Source of the DNA: Arthrobacter rhombi
GTDB taxonomy: Bacteria; Actinomycetota; Actinomycetes; Actinomycetales; Micrococcaceae
Assembly (NCBI RefSeq): GCF_900163545.1
Contig: NZ_FUHW01000027.1
Coordinates: forward strand, 1 to 64,000
Direction: 5' to 3'
Length of the DNA stretch: 64,000 nt
The translations under genes were made by a program, and so were the position numbers. Numbering within the stretch: position 1 is the stretch's first letter; every line of letters begins with the position of its first letter. Of the stretch, positions 35,220 to 42,819 are shown in pieces. The notes under the pieces were generated by a model. The model did no database searches. It was not told where the DNA came from and was given only the letters and a program-made list of their open reading frames with translations.

Positions 35220-36124
35220 TGACCGGCTTCACCACCGAGATCCTGGAACTACCGGGATGGGATCACCTGTATTCGGGCAAGGTCCGCGACCTGTACACCC
35301 CCGCAGGAATCTCTCCCGAGGAGGCCGATCGGGTGCTGGTGGTCGCCAGTGACCGTATCAGCGCCTATGACTTCGTTTTGGACACCCCGATCCCCGATAA
35401 GGGAAAGGTCCTCACCCAGCTGAGCCTGTGGTGGTTCGACCAACTCGACGGGTTCGCCAACCATGTCATCTCCACCGCGGTGCCCGAAGCCGTTGCCGGC
35501 CGGGCCATGGTGTGCCGGAAACTGCAGATGTACCCGATCGAATGTATTGCCCGCGGCTACCTGACCGGCTCGGGGCTGACGGAGTACCGGGGGAACCGGA
35601 CCGTGTGTTCACTTCCATTACCCGAAGGGCTGGTCGATGGTTCGGCGCTGGAGCCGGCGATCTTCACCCCCTCGGCGAAGGCGGAGGTGGGCGAACACGA
35701 CGAGAACATCACCTTCGACGAGGTCGTCGAACGGGTCGGAGCCGAAGTGGCCGGGCAGCTGCGTGATCTGACCCTGGGTATTTATACCCGGGCCGAAACG
35801 ATTGCTCGTGAACGCGGCATCATTCTGGCCGACACCAAGGTCGAATTCGGCCTGGATCCGGCCACCGGGGCCATTACCCTCGGCGATGAGGTGCTGACCC
35901 CCGATTCCTCACGCTTCTGGGATGCCCAGACCTATGTTCCGGGGCAGGCCCAGCCATCCTTCGATAAACAGTTCGTCCGCGACTGGCTCGTCTCCGATGC
36001 CTCGGGCTGGGACCGCACCAGCGCCGTCCCCCCACCGCCACTACCCCAGCAGGTCGTCGAGCGCACCAGGGCCCGTTATATCGAAGCCTACGAACGACTC
36101 ACCGGGAACACCTTCACGGCCTGA
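35219..36124 (+). CDS. purC: phosphoribosylaminoimidazole-succinocarboxamide synthase PurC
   Basis: Joins CAIR and aspartate to form SAICAR. The 301-residue protein has LYSGKVRDLY at the nucleotide loop, VVASDRISAYDFVLDTPIPDKG, ECIARGYLTGSGLTEY, LADTKVEFGLD and the C-terminal SSRFWDAQTYVPGQAQPSFDKQ. It is of the longer, eukaryote-like size class usual in Actinobacteria. The ATG overlaps the purD stop (TGATG), so the two are coupled. Confidence 0.97.
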   Translation: MTGFTTEILELPGWDHLYSGKVRDLYTPAGISPEEADRVLVVASDRISAYDFVLDTPIPDKGKVLTQLSLWWFDQLDGFANHVISTAVPEAVAGRAMVCRKLQMYPIECIARGYLTGSGLTEYRGNRTVCSLPLPEGLVDGSALEPAIFTPSAKAEVGEHDENITFDEVVERVGAEVAGQLRDLTLGIYTRAETIARERGIILADTKVEFGLDPATGAITLGDEVLTPDSSRFWDAQTYVPGQAQPSFDKQFVRDWLVSDASGWDRTSAVPPPPLPQQVVERTRARYIEAYERLTGNTFTA

Positions 36125-36155
36125 CCGGCGGAGGTTTCTGCCACCGCGGCCGAAC

Positions 36156-36191
36156 GTGGGGCGCGAAGAACCTCCCGCCCCACGCGTGGGG
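36156..36191. terminator. overlapping hairpins between purC and the XRE-TPR regulator gene
   Basis: GTGGGGCG/CGCCCCAC (36156-36183) overlaps a perfect palindrome CCCCACGCGTGGGG (36178-36191). Alternative pairings cover both directions at this convergent junction. T runs are short. Confidence 0.6.
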
Positions 36192-36194
36192 TTC

Positions 36195-37433
36195 CTAGCG
36201 TCGTGAAGCGCGGATCTCTGTCGCCAATTCGATCGCCAGCGAGGCGCGGTCCGGGGAACCGGCCAAGGCAAAGGCCTGCTGGGCGCGGGCGAGGTGGTCG
36301 ATGGCCTCGGTTCCGTTGCCCATGCCCACCATGCAGCGGGCCGTGAGCAGGTCGATTTCTCCCTGGAGGTGCTGGGAGAGGATCTCCCGGTCCTTTTCGA
36401 CGGGCGCGAGTTCCTCGAGCGCCTGCTCGGGTTGGCCGTTCAGGTGCAGCCAGCGGGCGCGGATCAGACCCAATTCCAGGGCTTCGGCAGGATTGCCGCC
36501 GATGACACTGATCGCCAGCTCGGCCTTTTCGATGCACTCCAACGTCTCGGGTTCAACCACACCGGCAGTCAACCGCATCGACGCCGAGGCCTTATTGAAG
36601 CGGGCCCACTGTTCGATATCGCTGGCAGGCAGCAGTCGCTGGGCAGCTAATTGGTGGTTGCTCAGGCCCGAGACGATGTCCTGGCGTTTGAAGGCCACAT
36701 TGCCGATCGCCCAGTAGGCGTTGCCTGCCGTCTGGCTGGGGGCACCTTCGGCCACCGCCTCGGCCAATGCTTCACAACTGGTCCAGGCGGCGTCGAGCTG
36801 CCCGGATTCGGCCAGGGAAGCGATCAGCGAGAACAGTGCGCCGATGTAGATCAGCGAGTCCCCGGGCAGATTCTTCCCCAGGTCGACGGCGGTGATCGCA
36901 TGCTCGACGGCGATATGCAGTTTCCCCAGTCCCAGGTAGGCATTGGCGACCAGGGTTTCAGCCCGCACCTTCAACGCGAGCGACTCGTCCGTCAGCGGGT
37001 GGTTCAGGACCTCTTCGGCGGTCGTGCGGTATTCATCATGGCGGCCCTGGTCCCGTAGCGCCTCGGCGCGCAGGAACATCATGTTCCACCAGGCACTCGA
37101 ATTCTTGAGCCGCAGCGCCACCAACGCCGCTTCGGCGGCCGTCTCTCCGGCGTCGGAATATTCGCGAGCTGTGAACGACTGGCGGGCCCGGTGCTCTAAC
37201 AGGACGAATTCCGCCTCATCGGCCGAGACCGGGGTGTTCCACGAATCCATGAGTTCGCGGTCCAAATTCAGTCGGGCGGATAGCTCGGTGATGATATCTG
37301 CGGTCGGTTCACGACTTCCTGTCTCCAAAAGAGAAATATAACTCGTGGAGTATTTACCGTGTCCGAGCTGGGCCTGGGTCAACTTCATCTGCTGGCGAGC
37401 ATGGCGGAGCTTTTCGCCGAATTTGATTCCCAT
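36195..37433 (-). CDS. XRE-type HTH regulator with TPR domain, RRNPP-like; likely sensor of the repeat peptide
   Basis: A 412-residue cytoplasmic regulator. Residues 1-60 form an XRE/Cro helix-turn-helix (FGEKLRHARQQMKLTQAQLG, TSYISLLETGSREPTADII). The remaining 350 residues are helical repeats of TPR type, e.g. AEAALVALRLKN, ETLVANAYLGLGKLHIAVEHAITAVDLG, AGNAYWAIGNVAF, and EALELGLIRARWLHLNGQPEQALEEL. This is the architecture of the RRNPP regulators (Rgg, NprR, PlcR, PrgX), which bind imported peptide pheromones; the length is close to NprR. It is divergent, 171 bp away, from the repeat-peptide gene. RBS AAGGGG precedes its ATG. Peptide binding is inferred from context only. Confidence 0.85.
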   Translation of the reverse strand: MGIKFGEKLRHARQQMKLTQAQLGHGKYSTSYISLLETGSREPTADIITELSARLNLDRELMDSWNTPVSADEAEFVLLEHRARQSFTAREYSDAGETAAEAALVALRLKNSSAWWNMMFLRAEALRDQGRHDEYRTTAEEVLNHPLTDESLALKVRAETLVANAYLGLGKLHIAVEHAITAVDLGKNLPGDSLIYIGALFSLIASLAESGQLDAAWTSCEALAEAVAEGAPSQTAGNAYWAIGNVAFKRQDIVSGLSNHQLAAQRLLPASDIEQWARFNKASASMRLTAGVVEPETLECIEKAELAISVIGGNPAEALELGLIRARWLHLNGQPEQALEELAPVEKDREILSQHLQGEIDLLTARCMVGMGNGTEAIDHLARAQQAFALAGSPDRASLAIELATEIRASRR

Positions 37434-37604
37434 GGAAACCCCTTAGAACGAACTGGAAGTGAATATTTCTCTGTTATTCGAAAAGGTCTAGTAGCAAACC
37501 TTGACGAAACATGTTCCTTCCAATTTACAATGAATGTTAAGTGATGCGCCACTCACTGAGGTATATATCGAAGAATTCGTGGCGACCCACACAAGGAGAA
37601 GACA
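37434..37604. promoter_or_regulatory. AT-rich divergent control region of the regulator/repeat-peptide pair
   Basis: This 171-bp gap is AT-rich against a GC-rich genome. Candidate promoter for the peptide: TTGACG (37501-37506) with TACAAT (37526-37531), spacing 19, or 18 to TTACAA. A perfect palindrome AACATGTT (37508-37515) lies between these boxes. Other dyads are GAATA/TATTC (37461-37479) and AGTGA/TCACT around 37540. The peptide's ribosome-binding site AAGGAG is at 37593-37598. The placement of the palindrome suits repression or activation by the divergent regulator. Confidence 0.6.
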
Positions 37605-37910
37605 TTGAAGAAGCTTGTTGCAGCGCTCGCGGCCACGGCCGCCCTGGCGGCCGGTTCGGTCCTGGCTGTCGGAGACTGGCCCCACGCCACCCCGAACGTC
37701 GGCGACTGGCCGCATTCCTCTGTAGCAGTTGGTGATTGGCCACATGCCACGATCAACGTCGGCGATTGGCCGCACGCAACGATCAATGTGGGTGACTGGC
37801 CGCACTCGGCAGTTGCCGTGGGCAATTGGCCGCATTCAAAGATCAATGTGGGTGACTGGCCGCACTCAACGATCAATGTTGGTAACTGGCCGCACGCAGC
37901 CGTCTCCTGA
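37605..37910 (+). CDS. secreted tandem-repeat peptide precursor, eight VG(D/N)WPH decapeptides
   Basis: A 101-residue precursor. The TTG start is fixed by AAGGAG six bases upstream and by MKKLVAALAATAALAAGSVLA, a 21-residue Sec signal peptide ending in a signal-peptidase site (VLA). The rest is exactly eight 10-residue units: VG(D/N)WPH, then four variable residues of pattern (A/S)-x-(I/V/P)-(N/A/S). Nothing else is encoded. Codons for the invariant V, G and H differ freely between units, so selection acts on the peptide. Design resembles a multi-copy pheromone precursor that is exported and cut. Alternatives: an antimicrobial peptide, or a His/Trp metal- or heme-binding repeat protein. Not a known family to me. 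Confidence 0.85.
   Translation: MKKLVAALAATAALAAGSVLAVGDWPHATPNVGDWPHSSVAVGDWPHATINVGDWPHATINVGDWPHSAVAVGNWPHSKINVGDWPHSTINVGNWPHAAVS
37668..37907 (+). repeat. eight in-frame 30-bp tandem repeats of the peptide precursor
   Basis: The array is 8 x 30 bp without interruption. Units 2, 5 and 8 end in VA or VS, the others in N, giving a three-unit (90-bp) superperiod. A 27-bp stretch is identical at 37781-37807 and 37841-37867, 60 bp apart, indicating a recent two-unit duplication. Other units have diverged mostly at synonymous positions. Confidence 0.95.
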
Positions 37911-37957
37911 TCCCGGCGTTCCGCTGGGAACACCGCAGGAGCATTGATGTCAGAAGG

Positions 37958-37991
37958 AAATGGTCCGGCCCCTTGGGGGGCCGGACCATTT
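37958..37991. terminator. bidirectional terminator between the peptide gene and the ABC exporter operon
   Basis: AAATGGTCCGGCCCC (37958-37972) pairs over 15 bp with GGGGCCGGACCATTT (37977-37991) around a TTGG loop. T residues flank the stem on both strands. It ends the peptide transcript and the convergent ABC operon. Confidence 0.9.
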
Positions 37992-38007
37992 GCGTGCCTG
38001 CCGGAGG

Positions 38008-39816
38008 CTAGTTCAGGCTTTGCTGCCAGGCGTGATGCAAGGCAGCGAAGCGTCCACCGGCTTGCACCAACTCGGTGGGGCTGCCGTCCTCGACGATTCG
38101 CCCGTCATGGACCACCAGAACCCGGTCGGCAATCTCCACGGTGGACAGCCGGTGGGCGATGATCAGGGCCGTCCGTTGGCCCAACAGGGTCTGCAGCCCG
38201 CGCTGGACCAGCCGTTCGCTGGGGATGTCCAGGGACGAGGTGGCCTCGTCCAGGATGAGGACTGCCGGGTCGGCCAGGAAGGCCCGGGCGAAGGAGATGA
38301 GCTGACGTTGGCCCGCCGAGACCCGGCCCCCGCGTTTATTCACGTCGGTGTCGTAGCCGTCGGGGAGGGATTTGATGAATTCATCGGCCCCCACGGCCCG
38401 TGCCGCCAGAATGATCTCGTCGACGGATGCCCCCGGCTTACCTAAGGCGATGTTTTCGGCGACGGTGCCCGAGAACAGGAACGCCTCCTGGGTCACCATG
38501 ACCACTGCCCGGCGCAGGTCCTCGTTGGCCAGGTGACTCAGTTCGACGCCGTCCAGGGTCAAGGAGCCGTGGGATAGATCGTAGAACCGGGCAATGAGCT
38601 TGGCCAGGGTCGACTTTCCGGCACCGGTCTGGCCCACCACGGCAACGGTCTGGCCGGCGGGGATGTCGAGGTCGAAGCGTTCCATGACCACCGGCCCGTC
38701 CCCGTAGCCGAAGACCGCCTGACGGAACTCGATATGCCCGGTGGGATCCTCCAACGGCAGCGGATCCTCGGGGTCGACGACGGTGGGCTCTTCCTCGAGC
38801 AGGCCGGAAACCTTTTCCAGGGCAGCCGTGGCGGCTTGCAGCGAGTTGTAGAACATGGCGATCTGGTCCACGGGCTGGAAGACCCGCTTCCCGGCCAGCA
38901 GCAGGCCGATGAGTGTCCCGACGTCCAGGGTCCCCTCGAGGACGCGGAAGCCGCCAAAGAGCAGCAGTGCGGCCACCGTCAGGTTGCCGATCAGGACCAG
39001 GGACGGTTGCAGGACACCGAAGAGGTTGATGGAGCGGATGGAGTTGTCGCGGTAGTCGTGGGCGACTGCGCGGTAGCTTTCGTTGTTATCACGTTCCCTC
39101 CGGAAGGCCTTGACCGCACGAATTCCGGTCATCGTCTCCACGAAGGAGGTGATCAGCCGGGCTGAGAAGACGCGGGACTCGCGGTAGACCAGCTCGGAAC
39201 GCTTCTGGTACCACCTGAAGATGACCGAAATGGGGATCAGTGCGCAGAGAATGATCAGCCCCGAACGCCAATCCAACAAGAAAATGCTGACGGCGGTGAA
39301 GGTGATGAACACGATGCCGGAGGCCAATTCCGAAATGCCCTGGTCCAGCAGCTCCCGTAGGGTCTCCAGATCGGAGGTCTGCCGGGAAATGATCCGTCCC
39401 GAGGTGTACTTCTCGTGGAATTCCAGGCTCAGTAGCTGGGTGTGCCGGAAGACGCGCATCCGCAGGGTGAGCAGCATGGCCTGGCTGACCTTGGCCGTGC
39501 AGAGGTTGTACCAACCCAACAGCAGCCCTGCGAGGAGTCCGGACACGATGTAGAGCCCTCCCGTCAGCGCGAAGGGGGTGGTGTTGCCGTCCATCAGTTG
39601 AGGCAGCGCCCAGGAGATGGACCACGCGACAATAAGCGGGAAGGAGGCGCGGGCCAGGTTGGAGACGACGACCAGGACCACGGTGAGGGCCAGCAGGGGT
39701 TTTTGGGTGGCCGCCAACTGTTTGAGCAGGGCCCAGGAACGGGACCTGACCCGGGCCCGGTCCTCGCGCCCGAGCAGAATCTGGTCTTCGTTCTCGACGC
39801 CGCGTGTGCCGCTCAT
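38008..39816 (-). CDS. ABC exporter subunit (fused membrane and ATPase domains)
   Basis: A 602-residue half-transporter: six transmembrane helices (about 35-320), then an ATPase with Walker A GQTGAGKST, Q-loop region MVTQEAFLFSGTV, signature VSAGQRQ (a variant of LSGGQ), Walker B with intact catalytic Glu (AVLILDEATSSLD) and switch His (IIAHRLSTV). It overlaps the next subunit gene by 4 bp. With its partner it should form a heterodimeric exporter of drugs, lipids or peptides. It lies tail-to-tail with the repeat-peptide gene, so a role in moving that peptide can be imagined, but the peptide has its own Sec signal. Confidence 0.93.
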   Translation of the reverse strand: MSGTRGVENEDQILLGREDRARVRSRSWALLKQLAATQKPLLALTVVLVVVSNLARASFPLIVAWSISWALPQLMDGNTTPFALTGGLYIVSGLLAGLLLGWYNLCTAKVSQAMLLTLRMRVFRHTQLLSLEFHEKYTSGRIISRQTSDLETLRELLDQGISELASGIVFITFTAVSIFLLDWRSGLIILCALIPISVIFRWYQKRSELVYRESRVFSARLITSFVETMTGIRAVKAFRRERDNNESYRAVAHDYRDNSIRSINLFGVLQPSLVLIGNLTVAALLLFGGFRVLEGTLDVGTLIGLLLAGKRVFQPVDQIAMFYNSLQAATAALEKVSGLLEEEPTVVDPEDPLPLEDPTGHIEFRQAVFGYGDGPVVMERFDLDIPAGQTVAVVGQTGAGKSTLAKLIARFYDLSHGSLTLDGVELSHLANEDLRRAVVMVTQEAFLFSGTVAENIALGKPGASVDEIILAARAVGADEFIKSLPDGYDTDVNKRGGRVSAGQRQLISFARAFLADPAVLILDEATSSLDIPSERLVQRGLQTLLGQRTALIIAHRLSTVEIADRVLVVHDGRIVEDGSPTELVQAGGRFAALHHAWQQSLN

Positions 39817-41660
39817 GCTTCGGATCCCTTTCCGGTTTTGGTCTGCAGGACGTCCTCCACCGTGGGTGGGTCATCGAGGCTGGCGATCACGTAGCGGTAG
39901 TGGTCGCTGCGGCTCAGGAGTTCGGTGTGGGTGCCGACGTCGTCGATCCGTCCATCGCGGAGCAGCGCGACCCGGTCGGCGAGCATCACCGTCGAGGGGC
40001 GGTGGGCCACGATGAGGGTCGTCATATCGGCGACCACCGCGCGCAGGCGCTCGGTCACTGCCTCCTCGGTGCGCACGTCCAGGGCCGACAACGGGTCATC
40101 CAGGACCAGGACGCGGGGTTTGGCGGCAATGGCCCGGGCCAGGGCGATCCGTTGCCGTTGGCCCCCCGAGAGGGAGAGGCCTTCCTCGCCGATGACCGTG
40201 TCGACGCCGTCCTCGAGATCGTGTGCAAAATGGGCTTGGGCGACATCCAGCGCCTCCTCCAGGGCGGTTCGCGGGGCCGTCCCGGCGGGAATTGAGGCAC
40301 CCAGGAGAATGTTTTCCGAGATCGACGAGGAAAATAGGGTGGTGTCTTCGAAGGCGACCGATACGGCAGTGCGCAACTCCTCGAGATCGTAGTGACGCAC
40401 ATCCACATCGTCGATGGCCACGCTGCCGCCTGAGGTTTCGTACAGCCGGGGAATCAGTTGCAGCAAGGTCGACTTGCCACTGCCGGTGGTCCCGACCAGG
40501 GCCATGGTTTCTCCCGGTTCGACCTCCAAGTCGACCCCGGCCAGGACCGGTGCGGTCCCGGGGCGGGCGTCGGGGTAGCTGAAGGAGACGTTGCGCAGGC
40601 TCAACCGCCCCTCGGGGCTGGCCGGGCGGGCCGGTGTGGTGGGGGAGTCGATGCTGTTGAGGGTATCCATGACGTCGAAGTGGCGGTCCAGGGCGGTCTT
40701 CGTCGTCAGGGTCATGCCCAACAGCATGCCGATGCCTTCCACGGGGGCGGCCAGGACGGCAGCGGTGGCGAAGAAGGTCGTCAGATCGCCGACGTCGAGT
40801 TCGCCTTGGGCTGTCAGCCAGATGCCGACCAGCAGGCCCACGCCGAGGGTCACTTCGGGGATGGAGACCACGAACATCAGGAAACCGGAAAGCGTACGCG
40901 CCTTGTTAATTTCGGTGTCCCGTAGTCGTCTGGCCCGGACGCCGAATCCTTCCAGGGCCTCGCTGCCACGGCCGAAGGCCTTGATGACCCGGATGCCATG
41001 GACTGATTCCTCCACGTTGGTGGCCAGGTCACCTGCCTGGTCCTGGCTGAGCCGGCTGGCGATGCGGAAAACGTTGCGGAAGTAGAAGGCGCGGATGGTG
41101 ATCGGGATGGCCCCGATCAGATAAATCGTCCCCAACAGCCAGCTACTGGTGAACATCAGCGTCAGGCCCACCAGGACGGTCACGGTGGAGACGATGAGCA
41201 TGATCGAGCCGAAGGCCAGCCAGCGGCGCAGCAGCCCGAGGTCGGCCATGGAGCGCGAGAGCAGCTGGCCGGAGCCCCATTTGTCATGGAAGGCCACGGG
41301 GAGTCGTTGCAGGTGCTGGTACATCCCCACGCGCAGGTTCGTTTCGATGCGTGCCGCCGGGGTGATCACGAAGATCCGCCGGAAGAAGACCAGTACCGCC
41401 TCGGCCAGCCCCAGCAAGGCGACGATGCCGACACTGAACCAGACGTCGGCTGTTGAGCCGCCGGCGTGCAGCACGGACTTGACCATCTGGCCCAGAACCT
41501 GCGGGATCGTTAGGGCCACGACGCCTGCTCCGAGCGCGCAGAGGAATCCCGCGAAAAGGCGGGGAGCGAAGGGGCGGATTTGTGGGCCGAGTCGGCTCAC
41601 GGTTTGCCAGAACGACGCCGGGGCGTCGGGCTGTTGCTGACTATTCTGGTGTTGCACCAC
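39813..41660 (-). CDS. ABC exporter subunit with degenerate catalytic site
   Basis: Partner half-transporter of about 615 residues. Six transmembrane helices precede an ATPase with Walker A GTTGSGKST, canonical LSGGQRQRIALARAI and Walker B VLVLDDPLSALD, in which the catalytic Glu is replaced by Asp. Such asymmetry (one consensus and one degenerate site) is typical of heterodimeric exporters such as LmrCD or TM287/288. A GTG at 41660 behind AGGA is preferred; a TTG start at 41702 would add 14 residues. Confidence 0.9.
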   Translation of the reverse strand: MVQHQNSQQQPDAPASFWQTVSRLGPQIRPFAPRLFAGFLCALGAGVVALTIPQVLGQMVKSVLHAGGSTADVWFSVGIVALLGLAEAVLVFFRRIFVITPAARIETNLRVGMYQHLQRLPVAFHDKWGSGQLLSRSMADLGLLRRWLAFGSIMLIVSTVTVLVGLTLMFTSSWLLGTIYLIGAIPITIRAFYFRNVFRIASRLSQDQAGDLATNVEESVHGIRVIKAFGRGSEALEGFGVRARRLRDTEINKARTLSGFLMFVVSIPEVTLGVGLLVGIWLTAQGELDVGDLTTFFATAAVLAAPVEGIGMLLGMTLTTKTALDRHFDVMDTLNSIDSPTTPARPASPEGRLSLRNVSFSYPDARPGTAPVLAGVDLEVEPGETMALVGTTGSGKSTLLQLIPRLYETSGGSVAIDDVDVRHYDLEELRTAVSVAFEDTTLFSSSISENILLGASIPAGTAPRTALEEALDVAQAHFAHDLEDGVDTVIGEEGLSLSGGQRQRIALARAIAAKPRVLVLDDPLSALDVRTEEAVTERLRAVVADMTTLIVAHRPSTVMLADRVALLRDGRIDDVGTHTELLSRSDHYRYVIASLDDPPTVEDVLQTKTGKGSEA

Positions 41661-41836
41661 GGAGGGCGTCCTCGATCTGTTGTGTTTGCCTACAGCAATC
41701 AAAGACAGCGTACAACCACCGGTTGGGTTTCATCAATCAGCGAGGTGGTGTGCTCCCACGAGGCGGCGGTTTATTGACCGGGCAGGACCCGGCAGAGGAA
41801 TTTCGATGGCGTTTCGGCGACCGTTGGGGGCGCGGG

Positions 41837-42790
41837 TCAGTCGCGTGCGGTCAGCGTCAACAAGACGGCTTCCGGCGGGCAAGCAATCCGAATCGGAGCG
41901 AACCTCGAGGTGCCGATGCCCGCCGAGACCTCCAAGGGGACGGTCTTGCCCCGGTGCTCCCATTCGGTGAGACCGCGGGCGCGCCACGTCGGCAAATCGC
42001 AGTTGCTCACCAGTGCTCCATAACCGGGAAGACAGATCTGTCCACCATGGGTGTGCCCGGCGAAAATAATATCCGCTCCGGAGTCCGTGAACTGGTCCAA
42101 AACCCGCTGGTAGGGGGCATGGGTTACGGCAATGCGTACGTGGGGCGCTTCGCCAGCGGTGGAGGAGCCGCGGGGCCACCCAGCGAATTTCTCGAGTTTC
42201 AGGTGGGGGTCGTCCACCCCCGAGAAGTCCAGTCGGACCCCGTTCACGGGCTTGGAAATGGCCCGGTTGGTCAAATTGGTCCAACCGGCTGCGCCGAAGC
42301 CGGCATGCATCTGCTGCCAAGGCAACGCGTATTTGGCCAGGTTGCGTGACTTGTCGCGGGCACCGGTGAGGTAGCGCAGCGGGTTCTTTGGACGCGGCCC
42401 GTAATAGCAGTTGGATCCCGGGACGAACACCCCGTGGAAGGCCATCAGCGGTCGGAGGGCTTCCAGAAGTTCGGGGACGGCCTGGCGGTGGCTGAGGTTG
42501 TCCCCGGTGTTGACCACCAGGTCGGGGTTCAGCCCGGCCAAGGATTCGAGCCAGCGTTTCTTGGCGTCCTGGCCCGGCACCATGTGGATATCTGAGAGGT
42601 GGAGGACCCGCAGGTCAGGCATCCCCGGGGGAAGGAGGGCCACCGTCTCATGGCGGATGCTGAACGCGTTGCGCTCCAGTAGCCCGTAGCCGATGGCCAG
42701 CCCGCCCAGCGAGACGCCGATGCCGGCCGCGGCCCCCACGAAGGGCGCCGCTCGTTTGACGGCCTGCGTGATGTCCTGTGTTGCGCCCAT
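41837..42790 (-). CDS. membrane-associated metallophosphoesterase
   Basis: A 317-residue calcineurin-like phosphoesterase with an N-terminal hydrophobic segment (about 15-36). Metal-ligand motifs are LHLSDIHM, NTGDNLSH, VTHAP and AGHTHGGQ. The usual GNHD/E motif reads GSNCYYG, a change common in this actinobacterial group. The M. tuberculosis counterpart by position is Rv3683, also beside ponA2. The substrate is unknown. It is 29 bp downstream of the PBP gene and likely co-transcribed. Confidence 0.9.
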   Translation of the reverse strand: MGATQDITQAVKRAAPFVGAAAGIGVSLGGLAIGYGLLERNAFSIRHETVALLPPGMPDLRVLHLSDIHMVPGQDAKKRWLESLAGLNPDLVVNTGDNLSHRQAVPELLEALRPLMAFHGVFVPGSNCYYGPRPKNPLRYLTGARDKSRNLAKYALPWQQMHAGFGAAGWTNLTNRAISKPVNGVRLDFSGVDDPHLKLEKFAGWPRGSSTAGEAPHVRIAVTHAPYQRVLDQFTDSGADIIFAGHTHGGQICLPGYGALVSNCDLPTWRARGLTEWEHRGKTVPLEVSAGIGTSRFAPIRIACPPEAVLLTLTARD

Positions 42791-42819
42791 GGCGTGGGAG
42801 CCCTCCCTCGTCCTAGCTG

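Noticed and set aside
37668-37907. Regular 30-bp repeats resembling a CRISPR array
   Set aside because: The repeats are contiguous without spacers, are in one reading frame behind a signal peptide and ribosome-binding site, and differ at synonymous positions. They are coding tandem repeats.
37553-37947. Periodic open frames in other phases of the repeat array on both strands
   Set aside because: A 30-bp unit leaves every frame periodic and open. Only the frame at 37605 has a good ribosome-binding site, a signal peptide and variation concentrated at third codon positions.
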